Shown here: positions 34,727 to 43,843 of the stretch, in pieces
Position numbering within the stretch: the stretch's first letter is position 1
Layout of the letters: every line of letters begins with the position of its first letter
Translations under genes and position numbers: made by a program
Notes under the pieces: model-generated
What the model was told of the DNA's origin: nothing
Database searches by the model: none
What the model saw: only the letters and a program-made list of their open reading frames with translations
Assembly: GCA_944383885.1 (NCBI GenBank)
Contig: CALWRF010000040.1
Coordinates: forward strand, 186,001-250,000
Source: an uncultured Clostridia bacterium
GTDB lineage: Bacteria > Bacillota > Clostridia > Lachnospirales > Anaerotignaceae
DNA length: 64,000 bases
Direction: 5' to 3'

Positions 34727-35656
34727 CTAAAAAAACGAAATAATATAAAATACAAGCGGCATTGTAAAAAGACAGCTTACAGTAGTTGCAAGTATTGCTC
34801 CCGAACCATAGTCCGGCGCCACGTCATATTCCATAGTAAGTATTGTTATAACAAGCATTGTAGGAAGCATAGAAAAAACAGTTACAGCCATTTTCATATC
34901 CTCAGCAACACCTATTAAATTGTATATAAAAAATACAGCCAAAGGCGCAAGTATAAGCTTAACCGGCACAGTCAAAAACACCTTAGGCTTTGCAAAAAGC
35001 TTTTTAAATCCCCTGCGACCAATATCAGCTCCTATGTATATAAGCCCCAGATATTTCTGTGTTCCGCCTATGCCTGTAAGCGTATCCCAGACTATATTAT
35101 TTGGGTGAATATCCATCAGAACCATTATAATGCCTATTATAAGGGCTACAGTCATTGGCGTTATCATTTTCCTTGCATCAATGCGACCTTTGCCGTGAGC
35201 GCTGGATAATACAAGAACACCGGCTGTCCATGTAACAAAAGTTTCAACTACAAGAAAAGCCACTATAAAAAGCCCGGACTTTTCCGGAAACATTGCCATT
35301 ACAATAGGGTAGCCTATAAGAGCGCTGTTTACAAATGTGCACGAACAGACATGTGAGTTAATCTCCGGCTTTTTTAGCCCTGCCGCCTTTCCTGTAACAA
35401 AGCTTATTGTAAAGTGTATAATATACATTCCAACAGCGCAAAGGGCAAAGGGCCATACTGAAAAAAGCTCGCTTCTTGTGCCGCTGGAAGATGTAACGGT
35501 TAAAACCATTATAGGCACTACAACACGCATAATAAGCTTTGAGAGCGAAAGTATCATCTCGTCAGTTATAAAATTAACTCTCTGGGCTATAAACCCTACG
35601 GCAAGAGCTGTTGAAAAAAAACATACCTGCTGAAGTATAATATTAAAATACTCCAT
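34727..35656 (-). CDS. AEC-family (auxin efflux carrier-like) transporter 1
   Basis: Paralogue of the next gene (309 aa) with the same layout: SKLIMRVVVPIMVLTV, FVNSALIGYPIVMAMF, IYIGADIGRRGFKKL. The two are clearly related but far from identical, so they arose by an old duplication. First gene of the operon, with its own promoter and a GGGGGTGG site. Two carriers beside one hydratase may mean exchange of substrate and product, or a heteromeric carrier (inference). Confidence 0.88.
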   Translation of the reverse strand: MEYFNIILQQVCFFSTALAVGFIAQRVNFITDEMILSLSKLIMRVVVPIMVLTVTSSSGTRSELFSVWPFALCAVGMYIIHFTISFVTGKAAGLKKPEINSHVCSCTFVNSALIGYPIVMAMFPEKSGLFIVAFLVVETFVTWTAGVLVLSSAHGKGRIDARKMITPMTVALIIGIIMVLMDIHPNNIVWDTLTGIGGTQKYLGLIYIGADIGRRGFKKLFAKPKVFLTVPVKLILAPLAVFFIYNLIGVAEDMKMAVTVFSMLPTMLVITILTMEYDVAPDYGSGAILATTVSCLFTMPLVFYIISFF

Positions 35657-35697
35657 GCCGCCACCCCCAAAAACACACCTGTTTACAGCATAAACAC

Positions 35698-35726
35698 ATT
35701 ATATTCCATACTTAAAATAACCGCAA
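35698..35726 (-). promoter_or_regulatory. Promoter of the AEC/hydratase operon
   Basis: TTGCGG (35726-35721), 17 bases, TATAAT (35703-35698) on the minus strand, about 40 bases before the first carrier gene. Confidence 0.65.
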
Positions 35727-35773
35727 CAAAAAAATATTGTATATTCGCGTAAATTTAATATTTATACAAGTAC

Positions 35774-35810
35774 AAAAACAGTTCCTCCCGCTGTTTAAGG
35801 GAAGAACTGT
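35774..35810 (-). terminator. Terminator upstream of the AEC promoter
   Basis: ACAGTTC and TCCC arms pair with GGGA and GAACTGT (35810-35799 with 35789-35778), then T5 on the minus strand. It ends transcripts arriving from alaS or from the structured stretch before it. Confidence 0.75.
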
Positions 35811-36229
35811 AAGAGTGCCGAAAAATGCAGGCTCTCCTTTGCCAAAATATTATTTTATTCAGGCTGTTGAAAAGCAGCGTAAGCTAAAGCGCATTTATTT
35901 AAAAAAGTTAGCTTTGAAGCCATACGCTATTTTAATTTGCCAAGTTACGGACAGGAGCAAAAGGCATTTCAAAACAAACTAAAAATGAAACGCCTTTTGT
36001 TTTGCCGCAGGCATTACCCTATCTCTTAAAGCCTTTAAACTGCTCAGGCGTTTTGCTTTGACGCCTTAGTTTGTCAGGTGATTTTATTTCATTAAAAATA
36101 ATTTCCATCTGCGTATTACATAAGGAAATCAAAACAGCGCCAATACGTGCGTACAGATACCTACAGATGTATTTTGCTTATTAAAGCGGCTGACAATTTG
36201 CTACCAAAGCCTTCCGCAGCATTAAGATA
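35811..36229 (-). other. Structured non-coding stretch, possible decayed repeat element
   Basis: About 420 bases between alaS and the terminator at 35774. Several hairpins can form: CAAAAGGC/GCCTTTTG arms (35958-35999) and a GGCGT/ACGCC pair near 36045-36065. One minus-strand frame gives a 29-codon piece (36108-36019, starting MEIIFNEIKSPDKL, ending TAG) without a ribosome site, and the same frame continues in peptide-like pieces broken by stops. I do not call a gene here. Confidence 0.5.
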
Positions 36230-38869
36230 TTACAACTGTGACATTATTACTTCCTCAGCTTTTTTAAGCGCGTCGCCTATTTTTGAAGGGTCTTTGCCGC
36301 CTGCCTGAGCCATAGCCGGCTTGCCTCCTCCGCCGCCTCCGCAGACTGATGCGGCCTCTTTAATTATTTTTCCAGCATGTACGCCTTTATCAACAGCGCC
36401 TTTTGTTGCCATAGCCACAAGAGTAACTTTACCCTCAGCACTTGAGGCAAGAACAACTACTGCTTCGCCAAGCCTGTTTTTAAGCTCGTCGCCCATTGTT
36501 TTAAGGTCATCGGCGCCTGTGTTTTCAACCTGAGCGCATACTACATTAATTCCGTTTATTTCTTTGCTGTTTTTAAGTATCTCATCTGCCGCGCCGGAAG
36601 CCATCTCCGCTTTAAGTTTTTCTACTTCTTTAGCGAGGTCTTTTTGTTCTTTAATAATATCGCCAAGGCGTTTAACCATGTTATCCGGGTTTGTTTTAAG
36701 CATAGCGCAGATTTCTTTAAGCGCTGTTTCCTCTCTCTGGTAATGTTTAAGAGCGCCTTCGCCTGTAAGGGCTTCTATACGCCTTACACCGGAAGCGACG
36801 CCGTTTTCAGAAACAATCTTAAACGAGCCAATCTGAGCTGTGTTTGTAAGATGGGCGCCGCCGCAAAGCTCTATACTGTATCCTCCCATATTTACAACAC
36901 GAACAACGTCGCCGTATTTCTCGCCGAAAAGCGCCATAGCGCCCATTTTTCTTGCTTCATCAATGGATTTTTCGGAAATATCTATATTAAGACCCGAAAG
37001 TATCTTTTCGTTAACTATATCCTCAACTTTCTTTATCTCGCTTTCTGTCATCGGCTGGAAGTGGGTAAAGTCAAATCTCAGCCTGTCGGCTGATACATAA
37101 GAGCCTGCCTGCTCTACATGTGTGCCTAAAACTTCTCTTAACGCCTTTTGAAGAAGGTGTGTAGCCGAGTGGTTTCTTGATATAGAAAGCCTGTTTTTCT
37201 CATCAATTTTAGCTGTGGCTTTTTCTCCTACAGTAATAACGCCGTCTACAACTGTACCTATATGAGCTGTTTTTCCTCCTACAACGTGTATTGTGTCAGA
37301 AACCTCAACTGTACCCATATCAGTCTTTATAATACCGATATCGCCTACCTGACCGCCCATTTCAGCGTAAAACGGTGTTTTGTCAAGGAATACGGCAACA
37401 TCGCTGCCAACAGAAGCACTGTTTGCAACGGCATTGTCCGCTACAAGCTCTATAACCTTGCAGCCGTCAATTTCAGCTTTATCATATCCGTCGAATACTG
37501 TTAAAAGCGCAGGGTCAAGCTGGTTATAGACTGTTTCTGCCGCGCCCATATAGTTGGATACTGCTCTTGCGGCTCTCGCTCTTTCTTTCTGTTCTTTCAT
37601 TTCAGATGCAAATGCTTCTTTGTCAAGTGTAAGACCGCTTTCTTCAAGTATTTCTTCTGTAAGCTCAATAGGGAATCCGTATGTGTCATAAAGCCTGAAG
37701 CTCTTATCCGCCCCCATTACGCTCTGACCGGCTGCCTTCATTTCTTCTATGTCGTTTTTAAGTATTTCCATGCCTTTATCAAGAGTCTTGTAGAAGCTGT
37801 TTTCCTCTACTGTAAGAACTTTCTTGATATAGTCCTTTTTCTCTTTAAGCTCAGGGTAAGCATCGCCTGATGTGGCAATTACAACTTCGCAAAGGTCTGC
37901 AAGGAACTCTTTTTCTATACCAAGGCGTTTACCGTGGCGAGCGGCGCGTCTTAAAAGCCTCCTTAAAACATAGCCCCTGCCTTCATTTGAAGGAAGAACT
38001 CCGTCAGCTGTCATAAATGTTACAGAACGTATATGGTCTACAATAACGCGTACGCTTTCGTCTGTTTTGTGGTCTTTCATATACTCAACACCGGCAATGC
38101 CGCAAACAGCGTCCCTAAGAGCTTTAAGTGTGTCAACATCGAATATTGAGTCAACGCCCTGCATAATAGTAGCCATTCTTTCAAGACCCATGCCTGTGTC
38201 TATGTTTTTCTTTTCAAGCTCTGTATAAGTGCCGTCTTCATGGGCGTCAAACTGTGTAAATACAAGGTTCCAGAACTCCATGTACCTGTCGCAGTCGCAG
38301 CCTACAGTGCAGTCAGGCTTTCCGCAGCCGTATTCCTCGCCTCTGTCATAATAAATTTCAGAACATGGACCGCATGGACCTGTGCCGTGCTCCCAGAAAT
38401 TATCTTCCTTACCCATATAGAAAATTCTGTCTTTTGGAAGACCTACTTTTTCGTGCCAAATCTGAGCCGCTTCCTCATCGTCTTTGTAAACTGTTACATA
38501 AAGCCTGTCTTCAGGTATTTCAAGGACTTTTGTTACAAACTCCCAGCTCCAAGGTATAATCTCGTTTTTAAAATAATCGCCAAATGAAAAATCTCCCAGC
38601 ATTTCAAAAAATGTGCCGTGGCGCGCTGTTTTGCCTACGTTTTCAATATCGCCTGTCCTTATGCATTTCTGGCATGTAGTAACCCTTTTTCTCGGCGGAA
38701 TTTCCTGACCTGTAAAATACGGTTTAAGCGGCGCCATACCTGAGTTAATAAGAAGAAGGCTGTTGTCGTTATGCGGCACAAGCGACGCAGACGGCAGCCT
38801 TAAATGGTCCTTAGACTCAAAAAATGAAAGGAATTTTTCCCTTATCTCGTTTACACCCAATGGTTTCAT
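36230..38869 (-). CDS. alaS: Alanyl-tRNA synthetase
   Basis: Charges tRNA(Ala) with alanine (879 aa, normal length). Class II catalytic core at the N-terminus (RLPSASLVPHNDNSLLLINSG, GMAPLKPYFTG), the editing domain with the HSATH zinc motif near 568 and CGGAH in place of the usual CGGTH near 668, then the C-terminal coiled coil and Gly-rich GGGGGGKPAMAQAGG segment. The Thr-to-Ala change in the editing motif is the only oddity. AGGAGG precedes the ATG. Controlled by an upstream T-box. Confidence 0.97.
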   Translation of the reverse strand: MKPLGVNEIREKFLSFFESKDHLRLPSASLVPHNDNSLLLINSGMAPLKPYFTGQEIPPRKRVTTCQKCIRTGDIENVGKTARHGTFFEMLGDFSFGDYFKNEIIPWSWEFVTKVLEIPEDRLYVTVYKDDEEAAQIWHEKVGLPKDRIFYMGKEDNFWEHGTGPCGPCSEIYYDRGEEYGCGKPDCTVGCDCDRYMEFWNLVFTQFDAHEDGTYTELEKKNIDTGMGLERMATIMQGVDSIFDVDTLKALRDAVCGIAGVEYMKDHKTDESVRVIVDHIRSVTFMTADGVLPSNEGRGYVLRRLLRRAARHGKRLGIEKEFLADLCEVVIATSGDAYPELKEKKDYIKKVLTVEENSFYKTLDKGMEILKNDIEEMKAAGQSVMGADKSFRLYDTYGFPIELTEEILEESGLTLDKEAFASEMKEQKERARAARAVSNYMGAAETVYNQLDPALLTVFDGYDKAEIDGCKVIELVADNAVANSASVGSDVAVFLDKTPFYAEMGGQVGDIGIIKTDMGTVEVSDTIHVVGGKTAHIGTVVDGVITVGEKATAKIDEKNRLSISRNHSATHLLQKALREVLGTHVEQAGSYVSADRLRFDFTHFQPMTESEIKKVEDIVNEKILSGLNIDISEKSIDEARKMGAMALFGEKYGDVVRVVNMGGYSIELCGGAHLTNTAQIGSFKIVSENGVASGVRRIEALTGEGALKHYQREETALKEICAMLKTNPDNMVKRLGDIIKEQKDLAKEVEKLKAEMASGAADEILKNSKEINGINVVCAQVENTGADDLKTMGDELKNRLGEAVVVLASSAEGKVTLVAMATKGAVDKGVHAGKIIKEAASVCGGGGGGKPAMAQAGGKDPSKIGDALKKAEEVIMSQL

Positions 38870-38928
38870 TTTTTATATCCTCCTTAAAAAACATTTATAA
38901 ATTGTTTTATTTACTTAAAATTAAATAC

Positions 38929-39188
38929 AAAAAAGCCTTCAATCCCTGCTTTTAGGGACGAAGGCTCGCGGTACCACCCTATTTACACTAAAAAATCAGT
39001 GTCACTTTATACCCTGTAACGAAGGGCTTACGTCCGGAGATACTTTTTGTTCCCTCCGGCGGCTCAAAGACTGCTTCAGTTAAAAAACACACATAACGCG
39101 CCTTACAGCCCGGATAAATCCGTGGGCGTTTCTCTGGAAGGTATTTTAAAACCTACTTATTCTTTTCCCTGCCTTTTACAGCTTAACG
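38929..39188 (-). promoter_or_regulatory. T-box riboswitch of alaS
   Basis: Leader of about 260 bases. The T-box AGGGTGGTACCGCG is at 38980-38967. The terminator stem GCCTTCGTCCCT with its partner AGGGATTGAAGGC (38965-38935) ends in T6. The stem I distal features CCAGAGA and GGCTGTAAGG lie near 39135-39095. Uncharged tRNA(Ala) should stabilise the antiterminator and switch alaS on. The alanine specifier codon is probably in the GGCGCG region, not proven. Confidence 0.93.
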
Positions 39189-39194
39189 CAAACA

Positions 39195-39223
39195 ATTATA
39201 TTTTATATAAATTATATTGTCAA
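39195..39223 (-). promoter_or_regulatory. Consensus promoter of alaS
   Basis: TTGACA (39223-39218), 17 bases, TATAAT (39200-39195) on the minus strand: perfect sigma-A match just before the T-box leader. Confidence 0.88.
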
Positions 39224-39323
39224 CACAAAATACCGAAATTCTTAAATTTAAGCACTGGATATAAAAAACATTCCATGTAATAAAAACTTAATATTTAGGA
39301 GCTTTGTTTTCGTGTTATATCGG

Positions 39324-39352
39324 TTGTTAACGTGTGCAAAAAAATGTATAAT
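39324..39352 (+). promoter_or_regulatory. Promoter of the SLH protein gene
   Basis: TTGTTA (39324-39329), 17 bases, TATAAT (39347-39352), then AAGGAGG before ATG 39403. Confidence 0.75.
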
Positions 39353-39402
39353 TAAATCAGATATTACATAAAATTTATAACTTCAGCTAAGGAGGTATTG
39401 AA

Positions 39403-40743
39403 ATGAAAGCAGTTAAAAAATTAATAGGGATAGCCGCATCTTTGACATTAATACTGTCAGCAAGCGTGCCGTCCCTTGCAGCAAAAAATGTGGCGACAGT
39501 AAACGCATCCTGCGGTGAAGGCGGAAACATATCACCAAAATATAATGTGGAGGTGCCGGTTGGTGAGAACATTACATTTACAATAACACCTGACGAGGGT
39601 TATAAAATCGACTCAGTTACAGTTGACGGCGTAGATAAAGAAGACATATCCACATATACTTTTTACAACTTAACAGGCGACCATGTAATTAAAGCCGAAT
39701 TTAAGAAAATAACCAAATCATATACAAAAGAAGAAGAAAGCACAGGTTATACAAAATTAACAGCCAAAAGGACAGAAAAAGAAAAAGAAACTGCTGACCC
39801 TGCCTGGTCAACAAATCCAAACACAACAGCTGAACGCAATGAAGCCAACAAAGATAAAACATTTTATATAAAAGCAAGCGCCGGAACAGGCGGAACTATT
39901 TCCCCAAGCAACACAGTTACTGCAAAAGGCGGTCAAAGCGTTACTTTCGAGATTAAGCCGAGGGACGGGTATGTTGTTAAAGGAGTATATATCGATGATA
40001 TTTACGGCGGCAAGCTTACATCATACACATTCAGCGACTTAGCCAAAGACCATACAATAAGGGCTGAGTTTGAAACAGCCGCCAATGCCGAAATAGATGA
40101 AATGACAAAGAACAGTTCATCTAACAAAATTGAGTCAATAGATATAGGCTACAGCATATCAGGCGTTGAAAACCCTTACAGGGATATAACAAGCAGTGCT
40201 TCTTACTATAAGAGCGCGCTTAACCTTTATAATAACGATGTGCTTTTAGGAACATCGGCAAACGAGTTTTCACCAAACGAATACCTTACAAGGCAGGACG
40301 CGGCAAGGGCTTTCTACCGCATAGAGAGAATCATAAGCTCTAACTTCTCTAACCCATACACTGATGTATCAGACAGCAGCTCGTACCGCGACGCCATAGC
40401 GTGGTCATATCACAACGGAATAATAGACCCGCAGTCAGACGGCATATTTAATCCTGAAGGCGCAATTACAAAAGAAGAACTCTGCCAGATGATTTATAAC
40501 TACGCTAAGTATACAGGCGCAGCCCCTTCCGGCAGCTGGGCAATTAACCTTCCATATACAGACACAGACCAGCTTTCAAGCGATAAAATAGAAGCAGTTA
40601 TGTACTGCACTCTTAAAAGCATAGTAACTAAAAACAGCAACGGGACACTTTCTCCAAAGAGCTATGTAACAAGAGCTGAGGCTGCCGAAATACTTAATAA
40701 CGCTATGATAGTTACAAGACGTGACTCAGGCAAACAGCAATAA
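39403..40743 (+). CDS. Secreted S-layer-homology protein with two InlB-type repeats
   Basis: Exported cell-surface protein (446 aa). Signal peptide at residues 1-27 (basic KAVKK start, hydrophobic core, cut after SLAA). Two divergent InlB/Listeria-type beta repeats at about 30-102 and 150-225, each with a GGNISP/GGTISP start and DHVIKAEF/DHTIRAEF end. Three SLH domains fill about 262-440 (NPYRDITS, NPYTDVSD, LPYTDTDQ) and should bind the secondary cell-wall polymer. A structural or adhesive role is likely; partner unknown. Single gene with a strong terminator. Confidence 0.9.
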   Translation: MKAVKKLIGIAASLTLILSASVPSLAAKNVATVNASCGEGGNISPKYNVEVPVGENITFTITPDEGYKIDSVTVDGVDKEDISTYTFYNLTGDHVIKAEFKKITKSYTKEEESTGYTKLTAKRTEKEKETADPAWSTNPNTTAERNEANKDKTFYIKASAGTGGTISPSNTVTAKGGQSVTFEIKPRDGYVVKGVYIDDIYGGKLTSYTFSDLAKDHTIRAEFETAANAEIDEMTKNSSSNKIESIDIGYSISGVENPYRDITSSASYYKSALNLYNNDVLLGTSANEFSPNEYLTRQDAARAFYRIERIISSNFSNPYTDVSDSSSYRDAIAWSYHNGIIDPQSDGIFNPEGAITKEELCQMIYNYAKYTGAAPSGSWAINLPYTDTDQLSSDKIEAVMYCTLKSIVTKNSNGTLSPKSYVTRAEAAEILNNAMIVTRRDSGKQQ

Positions 40744-40757
40744 AATAAAAACATTAC

Positions 40758-40785
40758 GTGCCGGCTGCGCCGGCACTTTTTTTTT
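40758..40785 (+). terminator. Terminator of the SLH gene
   Basis: Perfect GTGCCGGC/GCCGGCAC stem (40758-40765, 40769-40776) with a 3-base loop and T9. Confidence 0.95.
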
Positions 40786-40846
40786 ATAATCCGCATAAAG
40801 AAGTTATATAAAAAGTTATAAAAAAGGAGTAAAAAAGGAGTAAAAT

Positions 40847-42268
40847 ATGGACTCTGTTTTTAATATAAAAATAAATAAAGACTCGGACATACCGCTTTAC
40901 CGCCAGATAGGCGATAATATATGCCGCCTTATAGAAGAAGGAACCCTAAAAGCTAATACACGCCTTCCGGCTATACGTTCTTTAGCCAAAAACCTTAATG
41001 TAAACAACGACACAATAGTATCTGCCTACAAATACCTTATAAATAAAAAAGCCGCATACTCCCAAGTAGGCAGCGGCACTTATGTATCCCCCATACTTCT
41101 TGACGAAATACCGCAGCCGGTAGCAAAAGAAAACATATCGCCTTTTACAAAGCATAAATCCGATATTAAATCACCGGGTTTTATAAATTTTGCCGACTCT
41201 TCCCTTCCCCAGTCACTTTTCCCTTCCGATGAATTTAAAAACGCGTTTAATGAGCTTTTGGACAGAGAAAAGGGCGGCGCTTTCTCGTCAGTTGACAGTC
41301 AGGGCTATATGCCTTTAAGGGAAAAAATATGCTCTTTCCTTACGGACTACAGTATAAACACATACCCGGAAAATATACAGATTTTATCTGGTGCACAGCA
41401 GGGCATTGATATTGTGTCAAAAGCCATGATAAGCTACGGCGATATTGTTTTTACTGAAAATCCAACATTTTACGGCGCCGCAGGGGCTTTTATATCCCGC
41501 GGATGCCGAATAATAGAAATACCTGTTGACGAAACAGGACCAGATGTTTCGGCTATAGAAAACCTCGCAAAGCTGTATAAGCCGAAGTTTTTTTATTCAA
41601 TGGCGTATTTTCAAACGCCTACCGGCTTTTCCTGCTCTCTTGCAAAAAAAAGGCGAATACTGGAATTAGCCGAAAAATTCAATTTTTATATCATAGAAGA
41701 CGACAACCTTTATGACTTTAACTATACAAAGTCATCTATTGTGCCGTATAAAGCCCTTGATTACCAGAACAGAGTTATATATATAAAAAGCTTTTCAAAA
41801 ATACTTATGCCTGGGCTTAGAATGGGCTTTGCCGTGCTGCCAAACAAAGTAACGCAAAGCATAATGAATGCAAAATACACAACGGATATTTCAACTTCCG
41901 GTGTGCTTCAAAAGGCGCTTGACATTTATTTTTCAAAAAACACATACAAAAACCATATTAAAGAAGTGGTTAAATATGCCGCTTATCAGTACCGACATAC
42001 AGTTAAATACTGCGACAGATTTCTGAAAGGCAAATGCTCTTACACAAAACCGAACGGCGGAATAAGCCTTTGGATAGATACCGGCGTTAAATACGACGCC
42101 CTCTATACTTCTCTTTACGATAAACATACTGCCGTTTCACCCGGAAGCCGGTTTATGATAAACGGAAGCGACACAAGCTATATACGCCTTTGCTTTACTG
42201 CCGTTTCCGTACCTAAAATAGAAACCGGCATACGCCGCATATCAGAATGCATAGACAGCCTTACATAA
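40847..42268 (+). CDS. MocR/GntR-type regulator with aminotransferase domain
   Basis: Chimeric protein of 473 aa: an N-terminal GntR winged helix (about 12-78, PLYRQIGDNICRLIEEGTL, then RLPAIRSLAKNLNVNNDTI) joined to a fold-type I aminotransferase-like domain, with the PLP lysine in KSFSKILMPGLRMGF. MocR proteins are mostly regulators using PLP or an amino-acid adduct as effector; some act in pyridoxal or GABA metabolism. Two copies of AAAAAGGAGT lie in tandem before the ATG, the second acting as ribosome site. The target is unknown. Confidence 0.9.
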   Translation: MDSVFNIKINKDSDIPLYRQIGDNICRLIEEGTLKANTRLPAIRSLAKNLNVNNDTIVSAYKYLINKKAAYSQVGSGTYVSPILLDEIPQPVAKENISPFTKHKSDIKSPGFINFADSSLPQSLFPSDEFKNAFNELLDREKGGAFSSVDSQGYMPLREKICSFLTDYSINTYPENIQILSGAQQGIDIVSKAMISYGDIVFTENPTFYGAAGAFISRGCRIIEIPVDETGPDVSAIENLAKLYKPKFFYSMAYFQTPTGFSCSLAKKRRILELAEKFNFYIIEDDNLYDFNYTKSSIVPYKALDYQNRVIYIKSFSKILMPGLRMGFAVLPNKVTQSIMNAKYTTDISTSGVLQKALDIYFSKNTYKNHIKEVVKYAAYQYRHTVKYCDRFLKGKCSYTKPNGGISLWIDTGVKYDALYTSLYDKHTAVSPGSRFMINGSDTSYIRLCFTAVSVPKIETGIRRISECIDSLT

Positions 42269-42271
42269 ACC

Positions 42272-42300
42272 TTTACAGTTCGGTTTAAAATATGTAAAAT
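42272..42300 (+). promoter_or_regulatory. Probable gltX promoter
   Basis: TTTACA (42272-42277), 17 bases, TAAAAT (42295-42300), about 50 bases before the gltX start. Confidence 0.6.
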
Positions 42301-42351
42301 ATAACTTAGCCATGCTTTTACAAGCGTTTAAAAAAGAAAGGAAGATAAGAA

Positions 42352-43806
42352 ATGGAAATAAGAACAAGGTTTGCTCCAAGCCCTACAGGCTATATGCATA
42401 TCGGCAACCTTAGGACAGCGCTTTACGAATACCTTATTGCCAAATCCCAAGGCGGCAAATTTATACTGCGCATAGAAGATACAGACCAGGAAAGGTACGT
42501 TGAAGGCGCTGTTGACATTATATACAACACACTTAAAATAACAGGTCTTGAGTATGACGAAGGTCCGGACAAAGACGGCGGCTGTGGTCCATACATTCAG
42601 AGTGAAAGAATGAAAACGGGCATTTATATGAAATATGCCCTTGAGTTAGTTGAAAAAGGCGAAGCATACTACTGCTTCTGCACAAAGGAACGCCTTGACA
42701 GCCTTAAAGAAAGCAATGCCGAAGGCGACGCTTTTGCCAAGTACGACAGGCACTGTCTTTCTCTATCGAAAGAAGAAATTGATGAAAACTTAAAAAGCGG
42801 CAAGCCTTTTGTTATCCGCCAGAAAATGCCTCAGGAAGGCACAACATCATTTACCGATGCGGTTTACGGCACAATAACAGTTGAAAACAGCGAGCTTGAT
42901 GACCAGATACTTATTAAATCCGACGGAATGCCTACCTATAACTTTGCCAACGTAGTAGATGACCATCTTATGAACATAACCCATGTTGTAAGAGGAAGCG
43001 AGTATCTTTCATCTACGCCTAAATACAACCTGCTTTATAATGCTTTCGGCTGGAACGCTCCGCAGTATGTCCACCTGCCGCCTGTTATGAAAGACGCGCA
43101 CCACAAGCTGTCAAAACGCAACGGCGACGCTTCTTTCGGCGACCTTATAGATAAAGGCTACCTTCCGGAAGCAGTCATTAATTATATCGCCCTTTTAGGC
43201 TGGAGTCCGTCTGACAACACAGAGATATTTACTCTTGATGAGCTTAAAGAAAAATTTAATATTTCCGGATTAAGCAAGTCGCCGGCAATATTTGATACAG
43301 CTAAGCTTACATGGATGAACGGCGAGTATATCAAAAATATGGATGAGGAAAAATATCTTTCTATTGTTACGCCGCGCCTTGAAAACATAATTAAAAACAA
43401 AAATCTGGACATAAAAAAAATAGCGCTTCTGCTGCAAAAAAGGCTTGAAACTCTTAACGACATACCTTCACTTGTGGACTTTTTCGATGAGCTTCCTGAG
43501 TACACAACAGACCTGTATGTCCATAAAAAAATGAAAACAACAGAAGAAATAGCCCTTTCCAGCCTTAAAGCCTGTGTGCCTGTGCTTGAAGGCATTACAG
43601 ACTGGAAAGAAAACATTATACATGACAAACTTATGAACCTTGTTACAGACCTTGGAATTAAAAACGGTCAGCTTTTATGGCCTGTAAGGACAGCTCTTTC
43701 CGGCAAGCCTACATCTCCTGGAGGCGCTATGGAACTTGCAGACATACTTGGAAAAGAAGAAACTTTAAAAAGAATTAAAAAAGGCATAGAGCTTTTGGAA
43801 AAATAA
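42352..43806 (+). CDS. gltX: Glutamyl-tRNA synthetase
   Basis: Class I synthetase (484 aa) making glutamyl-tRNA(Glu), which is also the substrate of HemA encoded at 5267. Catalytic motifs are visible: [20 protein letters not shown] near the N-terminus (HIGN at about 17-20) and KLSKRNGD (about 246-253). The C-terminal anticodon domain is complete. GGAAG site before the ATG. Single gene with its own promoter and terminator. Confidence 0.96.
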   Translation: MEIRTRFAPSPTGYMHIGNLRTALYEYLIAKSQGGKFILRIEDTDQERYVEGAVDIIYNTLKITGLEYDEGPDKDGGCGPYIQSERMKTGIYMKYALELVEKGEAYYCFCTKERLDSLKESNAEGDAFAKYDRHCLSLSKEEIDENLKSGKPFVIRQKMPQEGTTSFTDAVYGTITVENSELDDQILIKSDGMPTYNFANVVDDHLMNITHVVRGSEYLSSTPKYNLLYNAFGWNAPQYVHLPPVMKDAHHKLSKRNGDASFGDLIDKGYLPEAVINYIALLGWSPSDNTEIFTLDELKEKFNISGLSKSPAIFDTAKLTWMNGEYIKNMDEEKYLSIVTPRLENIIKNKNLDIKKIALLLQKRLETLNDIPSLVDFFDELPEYTTDLYVHKKMKTTEEIALSSLKACVPVLEGITDWKENIIHDKLMNLVTDLGIKNGQLLWPVRTALSGKPTSPGGAMELADILGKEETLKRIKKGIELLEK

Positions 43807-43819
43807 AACACAAAAAATA

Positions 43820-43843
43820 ACCCCTGAAAAGGGGTCATTTTTT
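43820..43843 (+). terminator. Terminator of gltX
   Basis: ACCCC-TGAAAA-GGGGT hairpin (43820-43835) followed by a T-rich run; also close to the convergent RND gene end. Confidence 0.8.

Noticed and set aside
35737-35982. 81-aa open frame on the plus strand
   Set aside because: It crosses a terminator hairpin and a structured stretch, has no ribosome site and resembles nothing known.
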